64,000 bases of DNA from Syntrophobotulus glycolicus DSM 8271 (GCF_000190635.1 NC_015172.1:434001-498000), one strand, 5' to 3'; counted from the stretch's first letter, positions 19,568 through 27,707 are shown. The notes: generated from the letters alone by a model not told the origin. Made by a program: numbers and translations.

Positions 19568-19781
19568 AAAAGATGAAAAAAGGCGAGATTTTAATCTTTT
19601 TTAAAAATAATGACAAAAATGTAATGATAAGATAACAATAAGAAGATTTGAAAATAAAAAGAATAATTAATGGATAATTATTATGTTTGGTGAAAAATAT
19701 TTGTTTTATTTAACGAAAAAGCTTTATGCCAACAAAAAATTTACAAAGATTTAACGATAAAATGCAATCAAAATTAAAAAA

Positions 19782-19811
19782 TGTGGATAAGCTTGTGGAT
19801 ACTGTGGATTA
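19782..19811 (+). promoter_or_regulatory. cluster of three DnaA boxes
   Basis: TGTGGATAA (19782-19790), TGTGGATAC (19794-19802) and TGTGGATTA (19803-19811) stand in one orientation; the first is the perfect DnaA box (TTATCCACA on the other strand). A strongly AT-rich stretch of about 200 bases lies upstream. No dnaA or dnaN gene is near. Confidence 0.75.
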
Positions 19812-19889
19812 ACAGCTAAAGAATGATAGGAATTTTACAAATCTATGCTAAAATATCCTAAATAATAATGTTAGGCGGGTGAAAAACGG

Positions 19890-20444
19890 TTGAGAATAGG
19901 CCTTGATATCGATGGAGTTGTAGCGGACAGCTTTCCGGTATTTTTAAGGGAGCTGAATAAGCATTTTGACAAAAAATTAGAAAAAATTGACAATTATGAT
20001 ATGGCAAAATTATATGGTGTTGACTGGGAAGTGATGAGCAAATTTTTTGACGACCATATGGAATTTCTGTTCAGTGAACCAATGCCGATGCCGGGGGCCG
20101 TGGAGGGAATAACCGAGCTGATGGACAAAGGGAATGAAATTATTTATGTTACGGCCCGGAACCCGGGGGGGGAAGAAGAAGCCACCATTAAATGGATGAA
20201 TCAAAAAAGCATTCCCTATGACAAAGTTATTTTCATGGGGAATGCCTGCAAGACATCGGCAGTCAAAGAATATGAACTGGATGTTTTTGTGGAGGACCAT
20301 TCAGGCAATGCGTTAAAAATTTTTAATTCCGGTATTGGTGTTTTCCTGTTTGATGCTCCATATAACAGAATTCAGCTGCCTTCAGGGATTACACGCTGTT
20401 ATAATTGGACTGAGCTAACAAAAGAGATTACCACACTCAAATAA
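19890..20444 (+). CDS. HAD-superfamily 5'-nucleotidase-like phosphatase
   Basis: The 184-residue protein starts GLDIDGVVADSF, the HAD DxDGxxxD motif with the nucleophilic aspartate, then VTARNP (motif II) and a late VFVEDHSGNALK (motif III/IV). The family is the NT5C/YqfW-type 5'(3')-deoxyribonucleotidase group, which removes phosphate from nucleotides; the real substrate is unproven. The start is TTG 19890 with GGCGGGTGA upstream. It stands alone after the DnaA-box region. Confidence 0.8.
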   Translation: MRIGLDIDGVVADSFPVFLRELNKHFDKKLEKIDNYDMAKLYGVDWEVMSKFFDDHMEFLFSEPMPMPGAVEGITELMDKGNEIIYVTARNPGGEEEATIKWMNQKSIPYDKVIFMGNACKTSAVKEYELDVFVEDHSGNALKIFNSGIGVFLFDAPYNRIQLPSGITRCYNWTELTKEITTLK

Positions 20445-20468
20445 TAAGGACGATAATTCTTTCAGGAT

Positions 20469-21830
20469 TTAAGAGATAAGAACTTGGCCAACCTTATAAA
20501 TATCCCCGGCACCCAAAGTGATCACTAAATCCCCTTCTTGAAGGGTTTGCCCCAGATAGGAGCTTATTTCATCAAGAGTAGGGAAATATTTTGTGTCAAT
20601 CCCTTTTTGGTTAATCAGAGTTGCTAAATTGGACGAGGAAACCGTACTGTCGCAAGTCTTATTTTCTCGCGCCGAAGAAAAAATATCAGCTAAAACCACC
20701 TCATCAGCCAGGGAAAAGGCTTCGGAAAATTCATAAAGAAGCTTTTCTGTCCGGCTAAAGGTATGAGGCTGAAAAACTGCCCTTATCCTCCGGTCAGGAA
20801 AGCAGAGCCGCACCCCATCCAGAGTAGTTTGGATTTCTGTGGGATGATGAGCATAATCATCAAAGATGACCGCCCCGTTTTTGGTTCCCAAGCGTTCAAA
20901 ACGTCTTTTCGTTCCATCAAAACCGGAAAGGGACCGGATAATTTCGGAGGGAGCTATGCCCAGCCGGAAAGCCAGGGCGATCGCGGCCAGAGCATCAAGG
21001 ATATTATGCTTTCCGGCTACCGGAAGCATTAATGTACCGATGCTTTCTTTATTGATCACAACGCTGAAAATACTGCCGCCATTACTGTAGACAATGTTTT
21101 CAGCCTTGATATCAGCATCTTCAGAAAAACCATAAGTAGTGATCGGAGCTTTGGTTTGGATTTGTGTCCGGTTTGGATCTTCCTGCCAAATAATTAAGTT
21201 GCCGTTTGCGGGCAGCTTCCCGGTCAGAGATTGAAATGCTGCAATGACGTCATGGATATCCTTGTAATAATCAGGATGATCAAATTCGATGTTGGTAACA
21301 ACTAAATGCTGAGGCGAATAGTTTAAGAAATGTCTTCTGTATTCGCAGGACTCTGCTACGAAATAGTTGCCTTTTCCGGCCCGGGCATTGCCTCCGATGC
21401 TTGGAACACTGCTTCCGACTACAATAGACGGGTCAATACCGGAATCAACCAATATTTTGCCGATCATTGCGGTTGTTGTGGTCTTACCGTGCGTACCGGA
21501 AATGCATATTCCACATTTTTTGGACATTAAGAGCCCCAGAAATTGAGGATAAGAATAAATCGGAATATTTAATTCTTTGGCACGGGCTATTTCAGGGTGG
21601 TGATCATCATAAGCGGCTGAAGCGACTATCATATCAGCGTTTTCCACATTTATCGGATCAAATTCTTTTACCGTTATGCCGGCTTTTTCTAAAAGCTCAT
21701 CGGTGAAAAACTTCTGAGGAACATCAGAACCGGTAATCACTGAGTTCTCCAGAAGACAAGCTATTTGCGCAAGTGCGCTCATTCCGGTACCTTTTATGCC
21801 GACAAAATGAATGTGCAAACTCAAAGTCAT
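20469..21830 (-). CDS. murC: UDP-N-acetylmuramate-L-alanine ligase
   Basis: The enzyme adds the first amino acid to UDP-MurNAc in peptidoglycan synthesis, in the cytoplasm. The protein (453 residues from ATG 21830) shows the N-terminal GIKGTGMSALA loop, the ATP loop SGTHGKTTTT at about 111-120, and the C-terminal domain signature DDYAHHPTEI. GGAAGG precedes ATG 21830; the frame extends to 21890 but lacks a second ribosome-binding site. It is a single gene, away from the mur/dcw cluster. Confidence 0.95.
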   Translation of the reverse strand: MTLSLHIHFVGIKGTGMSALAQIACLLENSVITGSDVPQKFFTDELLEKAGITVKEFDPINVENADMIVASAAYDDHHPEIARAKELNIPIYSYPQFLGLLMSKKCGICISGTHGKTTTTAMIGKILVDSGIDPSIVVGSSVPSIGGNARAGKGNYFVAESCEYRRHFLNYSPQHLVVTNIEFDHPDYYKDIHDVIAAFQSLTGKLPANGNLIIWQEDPNRTQIQTKAPITTYGFSEDADIKAENIVYSNGGSIFSVVINKESIGTLMLPVAGKHNILDALAAIALAFRLGIAPSEIIRSLSGFDGTKRRFERLGTKNGAVIFDDYAHHPTEIQTTLDGVRLCFPDRRIRAVFQPHTFSRTEKLLYEFSEAFSLADEVVLADIFSSARENKTCDSTVSSSNLATLINQKGIDTKYFPTLDEISSYLGQTLQEGDLVITLGAGDIYKVGQVLIS

Positions 21831-22021
21831 CAGTTCCTTCCAGTATACTTTATACGTTAATCCATTAACATTATACCCATATCTAAGCAAAATGGTATCA
21901 TTGATCTTAGAAATATTTAATCAAATCTAATTGGATAGGAATCACCTAAGGAGAACAGTTTTCATAAACCCAGTCTATCATACCATAAAAATTCACCGGT
22001 AAAAAAACAAATCATAAACAG

Positions 22022-22050
22022 AAAAAAAAGCCCTCCACAAGGAAGGGTTA
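22022..22050 (-). terminator. minus-strand intrinsic terminator in a gene-poor stretch
   Basis: On the minus strand CCCTTCC, TTGT and GGAGGG are followed by CTTTTTTTTC. It lies 330 bases beyond the previous minus-strand gene and its own terminator, so it may end a separate short transcript. Confidence 0.6.
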
Positions 22051-22221
22051 AAGAGAGTAAACTAAATGAATAAAATAAAGGAGACATCTTTATCATAAAA
22101 TATTAATATTCCAAATACAATTCAAAATAATAACCAAAATAACCAAGAACGACCATAAAACATAAATCTATCTTGCAATATTGTTATATTCTTAGCCGGA
22201 CCTTATAAAAATTCTTTGAGT

Positions 22222-22240
22222 TTTAACTATGATAGTTTAA
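22222..22240. promoter_or_regulatory. palindrome, possible operator
   Basis: TTTAACTATGATAGTTTAA is an almost perfect palindrome (inner AACTAT-G-ATAGTT exact) in the otherwise featureless AT-rich region between murC and the zinc-ribbon gene. Confidence 0.35.
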
Positions 22241-22328
22241 CATTTTTGTTTATTGAAGAAAGATTGATAAAAAAATAAAACTGCAAAGAAAAATCCTTGA
22301 AAGTGAGAGAACAAAAAGAAAAACTGGA

Positions 22329-22369
22329 CAAGTGAAGCCGGATGCAGATACTGCATCCGGCTTCACTTG
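22329..22369 (-). terminator. strong intrinsic terminator of the zinc-ribbon gene
   Basis: A perfect 19-bp stem (arm AAGTGAAGCCGGATGCAG plus one base) with loop ATA lies 10 bases after the gene's stop; on the minus strand a T-rich stretch follows. Confidence 0.85.
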
Positions 22370-22378
22370 GAATAAAAC

Positions 22379-22600
22379 TTAAATCAAACGATATTTCAAC
22401 TCGTCCTCTGAAAAGGTCCCTTCAAATTTCTTATCATCAATGACTTTATTAATTACCGCCGAGTCAGTAATAAAACAGCCATTTTCACATTCGCCAAATC
22501 CTTCATGCTTAACATGAAGCGTATAGCTGCCGCACTCCGGGCAAAGATATCTTCTGATTCTGATTTCCGGATCATTTTCCAATTTTTGCCATAATGCCAT
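22379..22600 (-). CDS. small zinc-ribbon-like protein of unknown function
   Basis: The 73-residue protein has CPECGS and, fifteen residues later, CENGC, a four-cysteine metal-binding arrangement, and a charged C-terminus (DDKKFEGTFSEDELKYRLI). ATG 22600 is chosen because GGGAGAGGAT lies upstream; the frame continues to 22684 without a ribosome-binding site. It is monocistronic with a very strong terminator. No function is recognised. Confidence 0.7.
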   Translation of the reverse strand: MALWQKLENDPEIRIRRYLCPECGSYTLHVKHEGFGECENGCFITDSAVINKVIDDKKFEGTFSEDELKYRLI

Positions 22601-22758
22601 ATTACAATCCTCTCCCAGTTGTTTTTTTTTCATTATACGCTTGTCGCAGAATATAGGCAAGAAAAGAGAAGACTGGAAAACCACCTCAAAGATAAGATCA
22701 ATGTAAAAATAGGATGTATTTTTATTGCCTTTCTGAGAAAAATAAAATCAGGGAAAAA

Positions 22759-22840
22759 GGAATTGCCCATCGCAATCCTCCCAAAGGATGCCGCTCTGTT
22801 GCGGTTTAGCCCGGTAAAGAAATAACCTTTGCCGGGTATT
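22759..22840 (+). ncRNA. structured leader or small RNA of unknown class
   Basis: Three consecutive hairpins can be drawn: GGAATTGC/GCAATCC, CCGC-TCTGTT-GCGG, and CCCGGTAAAG/CTTTGCCGGG followed by TATTTAAAAT. Short TCC/GGA pairing bridges the first two. It lies 80 bases before the CoA-binding gene. I could not match it to a riboswitch class I know. The last hairpin could act as a terminator, giving either a cis-regulator or a short RNA. Confidence 0.4.
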
Positions 22841-22919
22841 TAAAATTGATCCGATAGTTTACAAAAGTATGTTATGATAAAGAAAACATCCTATTGCATT
22901 TAGAGAGGGAGTGTTGGAA

Positions 22920-23315
22920 TTGACTTCATTGGAACAGGAAAAAAATAACTTTTTGCAGCTTAGGAAGATTGCTGTTGTAGGGGCTTCAAATAACAGGGGA
23001 AAGTATGGCAATATTGTTTTTCGAAAATTAAAGGATAAAGGATATGAGGTATATGGCTTAAATCCTCATACAGATACGATTGAAGGGGATAAATGCTACC
23101 ATAACTTCTGTGACCTCCCCTCCAATGTTGAGGGAGCGGTTTTCGTTGTCCCTCCTGAGGCGACACAAGAAGCTGTCAAAAAGGCCTATGAATCTGGAAT
23201 CAGATCGTTTTGGATGCAGCCCGGAGCCGAAGAAAATCAGGCGATAAACTTTTGCAGTCAAAATGGGGCCAGCTGTATCAGCGGAAGCTGTATTCTAGTT
23301 GCCCTGAATAAATAA
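22920..23315 (+). CDS. CoA-binding domain protein (YccU/CoA_binding_2 type)
   Basis: The protein of about 131 residues is a single Rossmann-like domain: KIAVVGASNNRGKYGNIVFRKL, then GYEVYGLNPHT and the conserved AVFVVPPEATQEAVKKA and FWMQPGAEE segments. The family binds CoA or a related nucleotide; its role is not settled. TTG 22920 is preferred because GAGGGAG ends eight bases upstream and would overlap the alternative GTG at 22911. An unassigned structured RNA lies in the upstream region. Confidence 0.85.
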   Translation: MTSLEQEKNNFLQLRKIAVVGASNNRGKYGNIVFRKLKDKGYEVYGLNPHTDTIEGDKCYHNFCDLPSNVEGAVFVVPPEATQEAVKKAYESGIRSFWMQPGAEENQAINFCSQNGASCISGSCILVALNK

Positions 23316-23403
23316 ATTACTTTTGACTATTTCTTTTAAAAAATGGCAATAAATATGAATGATTGTGAAAATGAGGCTAATCATTAATTGGAGTGAATAA
23401 GAT

Positions 23404-23970
23404 TTGAGACTAATCCGTGCACTTGTCAGTTGGTCAGCTTCCATAACTTTTGCCGTAATCATCGCTTTTGCCCTAATCATCTTTGTATTTCAACCAACGA
23501 CGGTTGTAGGAAGTTCAATGGAATCAACGTTACATAATGGGGATTTGCTGATTATGAACAAATTTAGCCATACAATGGGAATCATCCCCCAATATGGTGA
23601 TATTGTTATGCTTGACAGCAATATTGATGAACCTCGGGGAATGAAAGAAGATATTCAAGATGTATTCTTTAATAATGTGCTTAGTTTGATGATCACAAAC
23701 AAAAAGAATGATGCATTTTGGGTAAAAAGAGTCATCGGCAAACCTGGTGATGTTATTGAAATTAAAGATGGCAGGGTGATTAGGAATAACATAATCATAG
23801 AAGAACCTTATCTGAAAGAACAAATGATTAAAGCAAAAGATCAAAAAATTATTGTCCCTGATAAAAATGTCTTTGTCATGGGGGATAACAGAAACAATAG
23901 TAAGGACAGCAGGATAATCGGCTGCATACCGATAGATCACATATTGGGAAAATATGCATTCAAACTTTAA
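23404..23970 (+). CDS. lepB: signal peptidase I
   Basis: The 188-residue protein has one N-terminal membrane anchor (ITFAVIIAFALIIFVF), the catalytic serine S38 in GSSMEST, the catalytic lysine K108 in WVKRVIGKPGD and the box E motif GDNRNNSKDSR. It removes signal peptides outside the membrane. The expected SMxPT is SMEST here, a mild departure. It starts at TTG 23404, with GGAGTG upstream. Confidence 0.93.
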   Translation: MRLIRALVSWSASITFAVIIAFALIIFVFQPTTVVGSSMESTLHNGDLLIMNKFSHTMGIIPQYGDIVMLDSNIDEPRGMKEDIQDVFFNNVLSLMITNKKNDAFWVKRVIGKPGDVIEIKDGRVIRNNIIIEEPYLKEQMIKAKDQKIIVPDKNVFVMGDNRNNSKDSRIIGCIPIDHILGKYAFKL

Positions 23971-24050
23971 AAAATATTTCAGCGAATACAGAATTTCAAG
24001 GAAAAATATATTATAATAAGGAGCATCTATAGCGGCAGAGGAGAAAACAA

Positions 24051-24305
24051 ATGCTTCAAATGCTTAAAAATAATCAGAAGAAATTAGAATGGATAGGTTT
24101 TATTCTTTGTATGGTGATTGCGACATACAGGCCGGTCTGGGGTTTCTTTCTGGGGATTGCTTATGTCGTCGTAGTTTCTATTTATCGGGTTGTGGGAAGA
24201 AGAAAAGGCCTTTCTCAAACGAGTGAGGAAATAGAGAGTATCCAGCCTGTCGCCAAGAAAAGTATTCCGGTAAAAAAGAAAAAGAAAAAGAATCCAAGAA
24301 AATAA
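24051..24305 (+). CDS. small membrane protein with lysine-rich tail, unknown function
   Basis: The 84-residue product has two hydrophobic segments in its first half (WIGFILCMVIATYRPVWGFF and LGIAYVVVVSIYRVV) and ends in a run of lysines (KKKKKKNPRK). AGAGGAGAAAACAA precedes the ATG. It sits between lepB and another unknown gene on the same strand. The basic tail should lie in the cytoplasm. No family is recognised. Confidence 0.65.
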   Translation: MLQMLKNNQKKLEWIGFILCMVIATYRPVWGFFLGIAYVVVVSIYRVVGRRKGLSQTSEEIESIQPVAKKSIPVKKKKKKNPRK

Positions 24306-24358
24306 CCGGCATTGATCAAATATTCGCTGTGAATAATGTAGGAAAGAAGGCTTAAGAA

Positions 24359-24877
24359 TTGCTCGAAGAAAATAAAATCGCGGTAACTCCGGAAAAAATG
24401 GGATCGATTCTTTTTGATTTGGCCTTTTCAAGAACGGAAGAGTTTGTTTCTGATAAGGATATGCTCAATGAATTGGGACTGGGAAGGACCATGGTCAGTC
24501 AATTGAACGTGGAAATGATCATTACCAGCATGTTTCTGATTATTAAGCAAGTTACCAAGTGGGAATCAAATGAAGAGATTTATGGTCAAGTGCTTGATCA
24601 TATGCATTTTCTTCTTTTTCATCAGCTTAAAACAAATCAATTTTATAACGATAAAGAAATTGAAACATTTCACAATTACATGTTTTACAGGTATTCCGAA
24701 TACGGTGACAATATTGAAAAAGCCGGTCCAAAATGGATGATTGAACTAGCAAGAGCTGTTCTGGCCAATATGAACAGTCAGGTTGAATTTGACCAGATGG
24801 GGGTATTTATGTTTTCCGAGCAGCTTTCGGCACATTATCAGACGACGGCTCTTTTTCTTGACAGGTATGAGATCTAA
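24359..24877 (+). CDS. conserved-looking soluble protein of unknown function
   Basis: The 172-residue protein is mainly helical, without membrane segments or recognised motifs; it includes LFDLAFSRTEEFVSDKDML and a histidine-rich stretch HMHFLLFHQ. It starts at TTG 24359, with AAGAAGG upstream. It may be co-transcribed with the small membrane protein 53 bases before it. The 214 bases after it hold only a short palindrome. Confidence 0.6.
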   Translation: MLEENKIAVTPEKMGSILFDLAFSRTEEFVSDKDMLNELGLGRTMVSQLNVEMIITSMFLIIKQVTKWESNEEIYGQVLDHMHFLLFHQLKTNQFYNDKEIETFHNYMFYRYSEYGDNIEKAGPKWMIELARAVLANMNSQVEFDQMGVFMFSEQLSAHYQTTALFLDRYEI

Positions 24878-25050
24878 AAGGAGTAAGGAATAGTGATCAA
24901 CCCTTCTTTATGATTCCCGTCATATCCTAGAAGGATATTCCAATTGATTTCTCCAAAGTTTGAATAGAATTCCTTGTATCTTTGTCTTATCTGAAAAATT
25001 TGATCAAACATTTCACGCAAATGTATAAAATTTATATTTTTAAGCAAGAT

Positions 25051-25068
25051 AAAGTATTGAAATACTTT
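25051..25068. promoter_or_regulatory. 18-bp palindrome before the DUF378 gene
   Basis: AAAGTATT-GA-AATACTTT lies just upstream of the ribosome-binding site; it could be an operator or an mRNA hairpin. Confidence 0.35.
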
Positions 25069-25091
25069 TTCAATCTAAGGAGGATTCTATC

Positions 25092-25325
25092 ATGAATATT
25101 TGGCAGAGGATAGCATTGGTTCTGGTCATCATAGGAGCACTGAACTGGGGTATGATCGGGATATTCGGTATTGACTTCATATCCGCCATATTTGGAGGAA
25201 TGTACTCTGTTGCGTCACGAATAATCTTTACATTGGTTGGGATTTGCGGCCTATATTTAATTTCCCTCTTCTTCTTGACAGAAAGGGAAGGCGATACGGA
25301 AAGCAGAATGCATCCTGTTTCTTAG
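25092..25325 (+). CDS. DUF378 domain membrane protein
   Basis: The 77-residue protein starts with the DUF378 signature ALVLVIIGALNWGMIG followed by a second helix (RIIFTLVGICGLYLISLFFL) and a short charged tail. Function of the family is unknown; members are inner-membrane proteins common in spore-formers. AAGGAGG precedes the ATG, and an intrinsic terminator follows. Confidence 0.85.
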   Translation: MNIWQRIALVLVIIGALNWGMIGIFGIDFISAIFGGMYSVASRIIFTLVGICGLYLISLFFLTEREGDTESRMHPVS

Positions 25326-25376
25326 TTCGCCAAGAACAAAAGATCAAGACAGCTTAAAAATTTCATCATGAAATCC

Positions 25377-25410
25377 AAAAAAAAGGGGCCATTTATCGTG
25401 GTCCCTTTTT
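25377..25410. terminator. bidirectional intrinsic terminator after the DUF378 gene
   Basis: AAAAAGGGGCCA pairs with TGGTCCCTTTTT around a seven-base loop; both strands have T-runs. Before the IS insertion it may also have served the cis-prenyltransferase gene on the other strand. Confidence 0.85.
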
Positions 25411-25438
25411 CAGCTTGCTTTTTATCCTCCGAGGGTAA

Positions 25439-25639
25439 TATCCTGAGAATTATACCAATCAATTGCTTGATAGAAATGTTCCGGGCGGAAATCCGGCCGG
25501 TAGTGTCAATGATCTTTCGCAAATTTCTGCTTGGCAGGTTGTTTTCTATTTTGACCCCAGAGCAAGACTTGATATGGGGGTGCTGGATGCTACCCTTAAG
25601 ATCGGGATGGGGCTTACTCCAAAAGAAGACATCATTTGA
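25439..25639 (+). pseudogene. start-less open fragment, possible gene remnant
   Basis: A frame of 66 codons opens right after a stop and has no good start. Its translation contains PGGNPAGSVNDLSQISAWQ and FYFDPRARLDMGVLDATL, which reads like the end of a real protein. It lies between a terminator and the IS256 transposase, and partly inside the likely IS. It could be a C-terminal remnant, or chance (open frames of this size are not rare at this GC). I do not recognise the family. Confidence 0.25.
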
Positions 25640-27006
25640 GCCACATCCCGCGACCCATTGAAGCATCCGGCGCAGGGTCCCATGTCAAGTCTACCCCAGA
25701 GATGATTTGTTTTTATCCGACCACAAGATTGTTGTCTTTATTCATTTCCTCCAGATGTTTCATACTCATATACATCTTGGTTCCCCAGGTTTTACTTGCT
25801 ACATGCCTAAGCCGGGCGCAAACCAGCATCAGTGCCGAGTTGCCGTCTGGGAAGGCCCCCACAACACGGGTTCTGCGTCTGATCTCCCGATTCAGTCTTT
25901 CAATAACATTATTGCTCCGGAGTTTTGACCAGTGCACCTGCGGGAAATCCATGTAAGTCAGGGTTTCCTGGATACTGTCTTCAATCTTCTTGGCTGCTTC
26001 TTTCAGCTTCATGTCCCGCAGTTTATTAACGACAGCAACTGCTTTTTCTTTGGCTGCTGCTTTGTCTTCTTGGGCATGGATTGCCTTGAGCATAGCCGCG
26101 ACTTCTTTCATCTTCGAACGCGGTGTAACGGAGAATACATTTCGGTAAAAATGTACGCTGCAGCGCTGAAATTTGGCGTTAGGGAAGGTTTCATTGACGG
26201 CTTCCATCAGCCCCAGGCATTTGTCCCCGATGAATAGCTGCGTTCCAGTGAGTCCTCGTTCTTTTAAGCTTTTCAGGAATTCCTGCCAACTTGCTTTGTC
26301 TTCTTTCATGCCTTCGCCGGCGCCGATGACTTCTCTGTATCCGTCTTCGTTAACGGCCATGGCAATAAGTATTGCCACGTTCTCATATTCGCCGCCCCAG
26401 TTTCGTTTGAGGTAAATTCCGTCGACGTATACATACGGATATTTGCTCTGCAGAGGTCGGCTGCGCCAAGTATCGATGTGTCCGTATACTTTTTTGTTCA
26501 GATTGCTCACGGTCCCGGCCGACACTTTGGTTCCCCATAACGCTTCGGTGATGTCCTCTACCCGGCGAACCGAAACACCGGCTAAGTACATTTCGATCAG
26601 GGCTTCTTCCACGGAGCTTTCCCGCCGCCGATAGCGTTCGATGATGGCTGTTTCAAAAGCTACGCCTTTTAGCTTCGGCACTTTTAGCTTCACCTCTCCA
26701 GAAGTGGTGATCAGGTTTCTCTGATAGTGGCCAGACCTGTATCCTTTTCGTTCTTCCGAACGTTCATACCGCCCGGCCTCAATCAGCGCGGCGGCTTCCT
26801 GGTCGAGCAAGTCGTTCAATGTTTCTTCCACACTATGGCGTACTAATTCCTTCAATTCCTGCTTTATTGCACCTTCGTTTAAGTGTATAATTTTCTCAGA
26901 CATATTCGCAATTCCTCCTTGGTAGATTTGGTGTGGTAACTTTATCTTACCAAGCAGTTGCGTTTATGTCTTTATTCATAAACACTCATTTTCAATTTGC
27001 GAAATT
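25457..27006 (-). mobile_element. IS256-family insertion sequence
   Basis: The element holds one intact transposase gene. Two sets of ends are possible. A 9-bp direct repeat AATTATACC (25448-25456 and 27007-27015) would be a target duplication of the size typical of IS256. An 11-bp inverted repeat TTTCGCAAATT (25515-25525 and 26994-27004) suggests a left end 58 bases further in. The right end agrees in both. It abuts the stop of the cis-prenyltransferase gene. Confidence 0.6.
25713..26903 (-). CDS. IS256-family transposase
   Basis: The 396-residue protein is full length and uninterrupted. DDE residues can be placed in VYVDGIYLKRNWGG (first D), FIGDKCLGL (second D) and SNNVIERLNREIRRRTRVVGAFPD (E), with the family's CSVHFYRN between. 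The N-terminal part (LNEGAIKQELKELVRHSVEETLNDLL) is the usual helical DNA-binding region. AAGGAGGAATTGCG precedes the ATG. It lies downstream of and on the same strand as the cis-prenyltransferase gene, so readthrough could feed it. Confidence 0.95.
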   Translation of the reverse strand: MSEKIIHLNEGAIKQELKELVRHSVEETLNDLLDQEAAALIEAGRYERSEERKGYRSGHYQRNLITTSGEVKLKVPKLKGVAFETAIIERYRRRESSVEEALIEMYLAGVSVRRVEDITEALWGTKVSAGTVSNLNKKVYGHIDTWRSRPLQSKYPYVYVDGIYLKRNWGGEYENVAILIAMAVNEDGYREVIGAGEGMKEDKASWQEFLKSLKERGLTGTQLFIGDKCLGLMEAVNETFPNAKFQRCSVHFYRNVFSVTPRSKMKEVAAMLKAIHAQEDKAAAKEKAVAVVNKLRDMKLKEAAKKIEDSIQETLTYMDFPQVHWSKLRSNNVIERLNREIRRRTRVVGAFPDGNSALMLVCARLRHVASKTWGTKMYMSMKHLEEMNKDNNLVVG

Positions 27007-27008
27007 AA

Positions 27009-27593
27009 TTATACCTTATCATCCGGCCAGTAGTCGTCCAGGATGAAGAAATCTGCATAAACAGATTGAGCAGGCAGAAAACCGCTTAAGCGGCGGCGGC
27101 CTCCCCAGCGGATGACCAGATCGATACGGGAGATATCATTGGACTTCAGGCCGCTGATAATGCCTGATTCCTGAGCTGAATCCCGGAGTAAATTCGCTAA
27201 GTCCCATTCCCATCCGTAATTGACGAGAAAATTTACTTTCATTCCTCCCTGACCGAAAATTTTCCTTTCGGTCAAAGGCATAAGCTCCCGGGGGAACATC
27301 TTCGATTCAGTATTGCCAATGACCAGTAAAGAAACGTCCTCGTCGGCAATACAGTGAATGGCTTCGATGCATGCTTGCTGAAAGGCTTTGGTCTGATTTG
27401 CCGGTCTTTTCGTATTATCCACAGTAAAACCATAAAATGTAAGCTCTTTAACGCCAAGCTTTTGGGAAAGGCGCAGGAGCTCCAGGCCAGGATGTAAACC
27501 ATAGGCATAGCCCTTCTCCTTAGAAAGCCCTTTACCCTGAGCCCATCGCCTGTTGCCGTCCGGGATTATCCCAATATGGTTAGGAATTCTCAT
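27009..27593 (-). CDS. short undecaprenyl diphosphate synthase-family protein
   Basis: The protein keeps cis-prenyltransferase signatures: IPDGNRRWAQ at the start, FYGFTVDNTKRP, VNYGWEWDL and, near the end, RWGGRRRLSGFLPAQSVYAD with a final WPD. At 194 residues it is 40-50 shorter than typical UppS, and the usual RT(G/S)GE is RWGGR, lacking the acidic residue. It is more likely a specialised relative than the essential UppS. It stops against the right end of the IS element, which supplies or displaces its last codons. Confidence 0.8.
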   Translation of the reverse strand: MRIPNHIGIIPDGNRRWAQGKGLSKEKGYAYGLHPGLELLRLSQKLGVKELTFYGFTVDNTKRPANQTKAFQQACIEAIHCIADEDVSLLVIGNTESKMFPRELMPLTERKIFGQGGMKVNFLVNYGWEWDLANLLRDSAQESGIISGLKSNDISRIDLVIRWGGRRRLSGFLPAQSVYADFFILDDYWPDDKV

Positions 27594-27675
27594 GATGGTT
27601 ATCTCCTTGAAGTTGTTTGACCTGAATATATTATTGGCAGCTTATGTCTATTAAATTCTCCAGTCATGAAATAAA

Positions 27676-27707
27676 AAGAAAACCCCTTTTTCAGAGGCTT
27701 TCTTTCC
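27676..27707 (-). terminator. intrinsic terminator of the minus-strand aminotransferase
   Basis: On the minus strand GAAAGCCTC pairs with GGGGTTTTC across a short A-rich loop, followed by TTTTTATTTC. Confidence 0.65.

Noticed and set aside
19570-19811. Chromosomal replication origin oriC
   Set aside because: Three DnaA boxes and AT-rich DNA are suggestive, but dnaA, dnaN, recF and gyr genes are absent and only three boxes occur; kept as a DnaA-box cluster instead.
22619-22825. A 68-codon plus-strand frame
   Set aside because: It starts inside the leader of the minus-strand zinc-ribbon gene, has no ribosome-binding site and runs through the structured RNA; composition does not look like protein.
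22759-22840. c-di-GMP, ZTP, fluoride or cobalamin riboswitch
   Set aside because: None of the conserved core blocks of these classes could be aligned; left unassigned.
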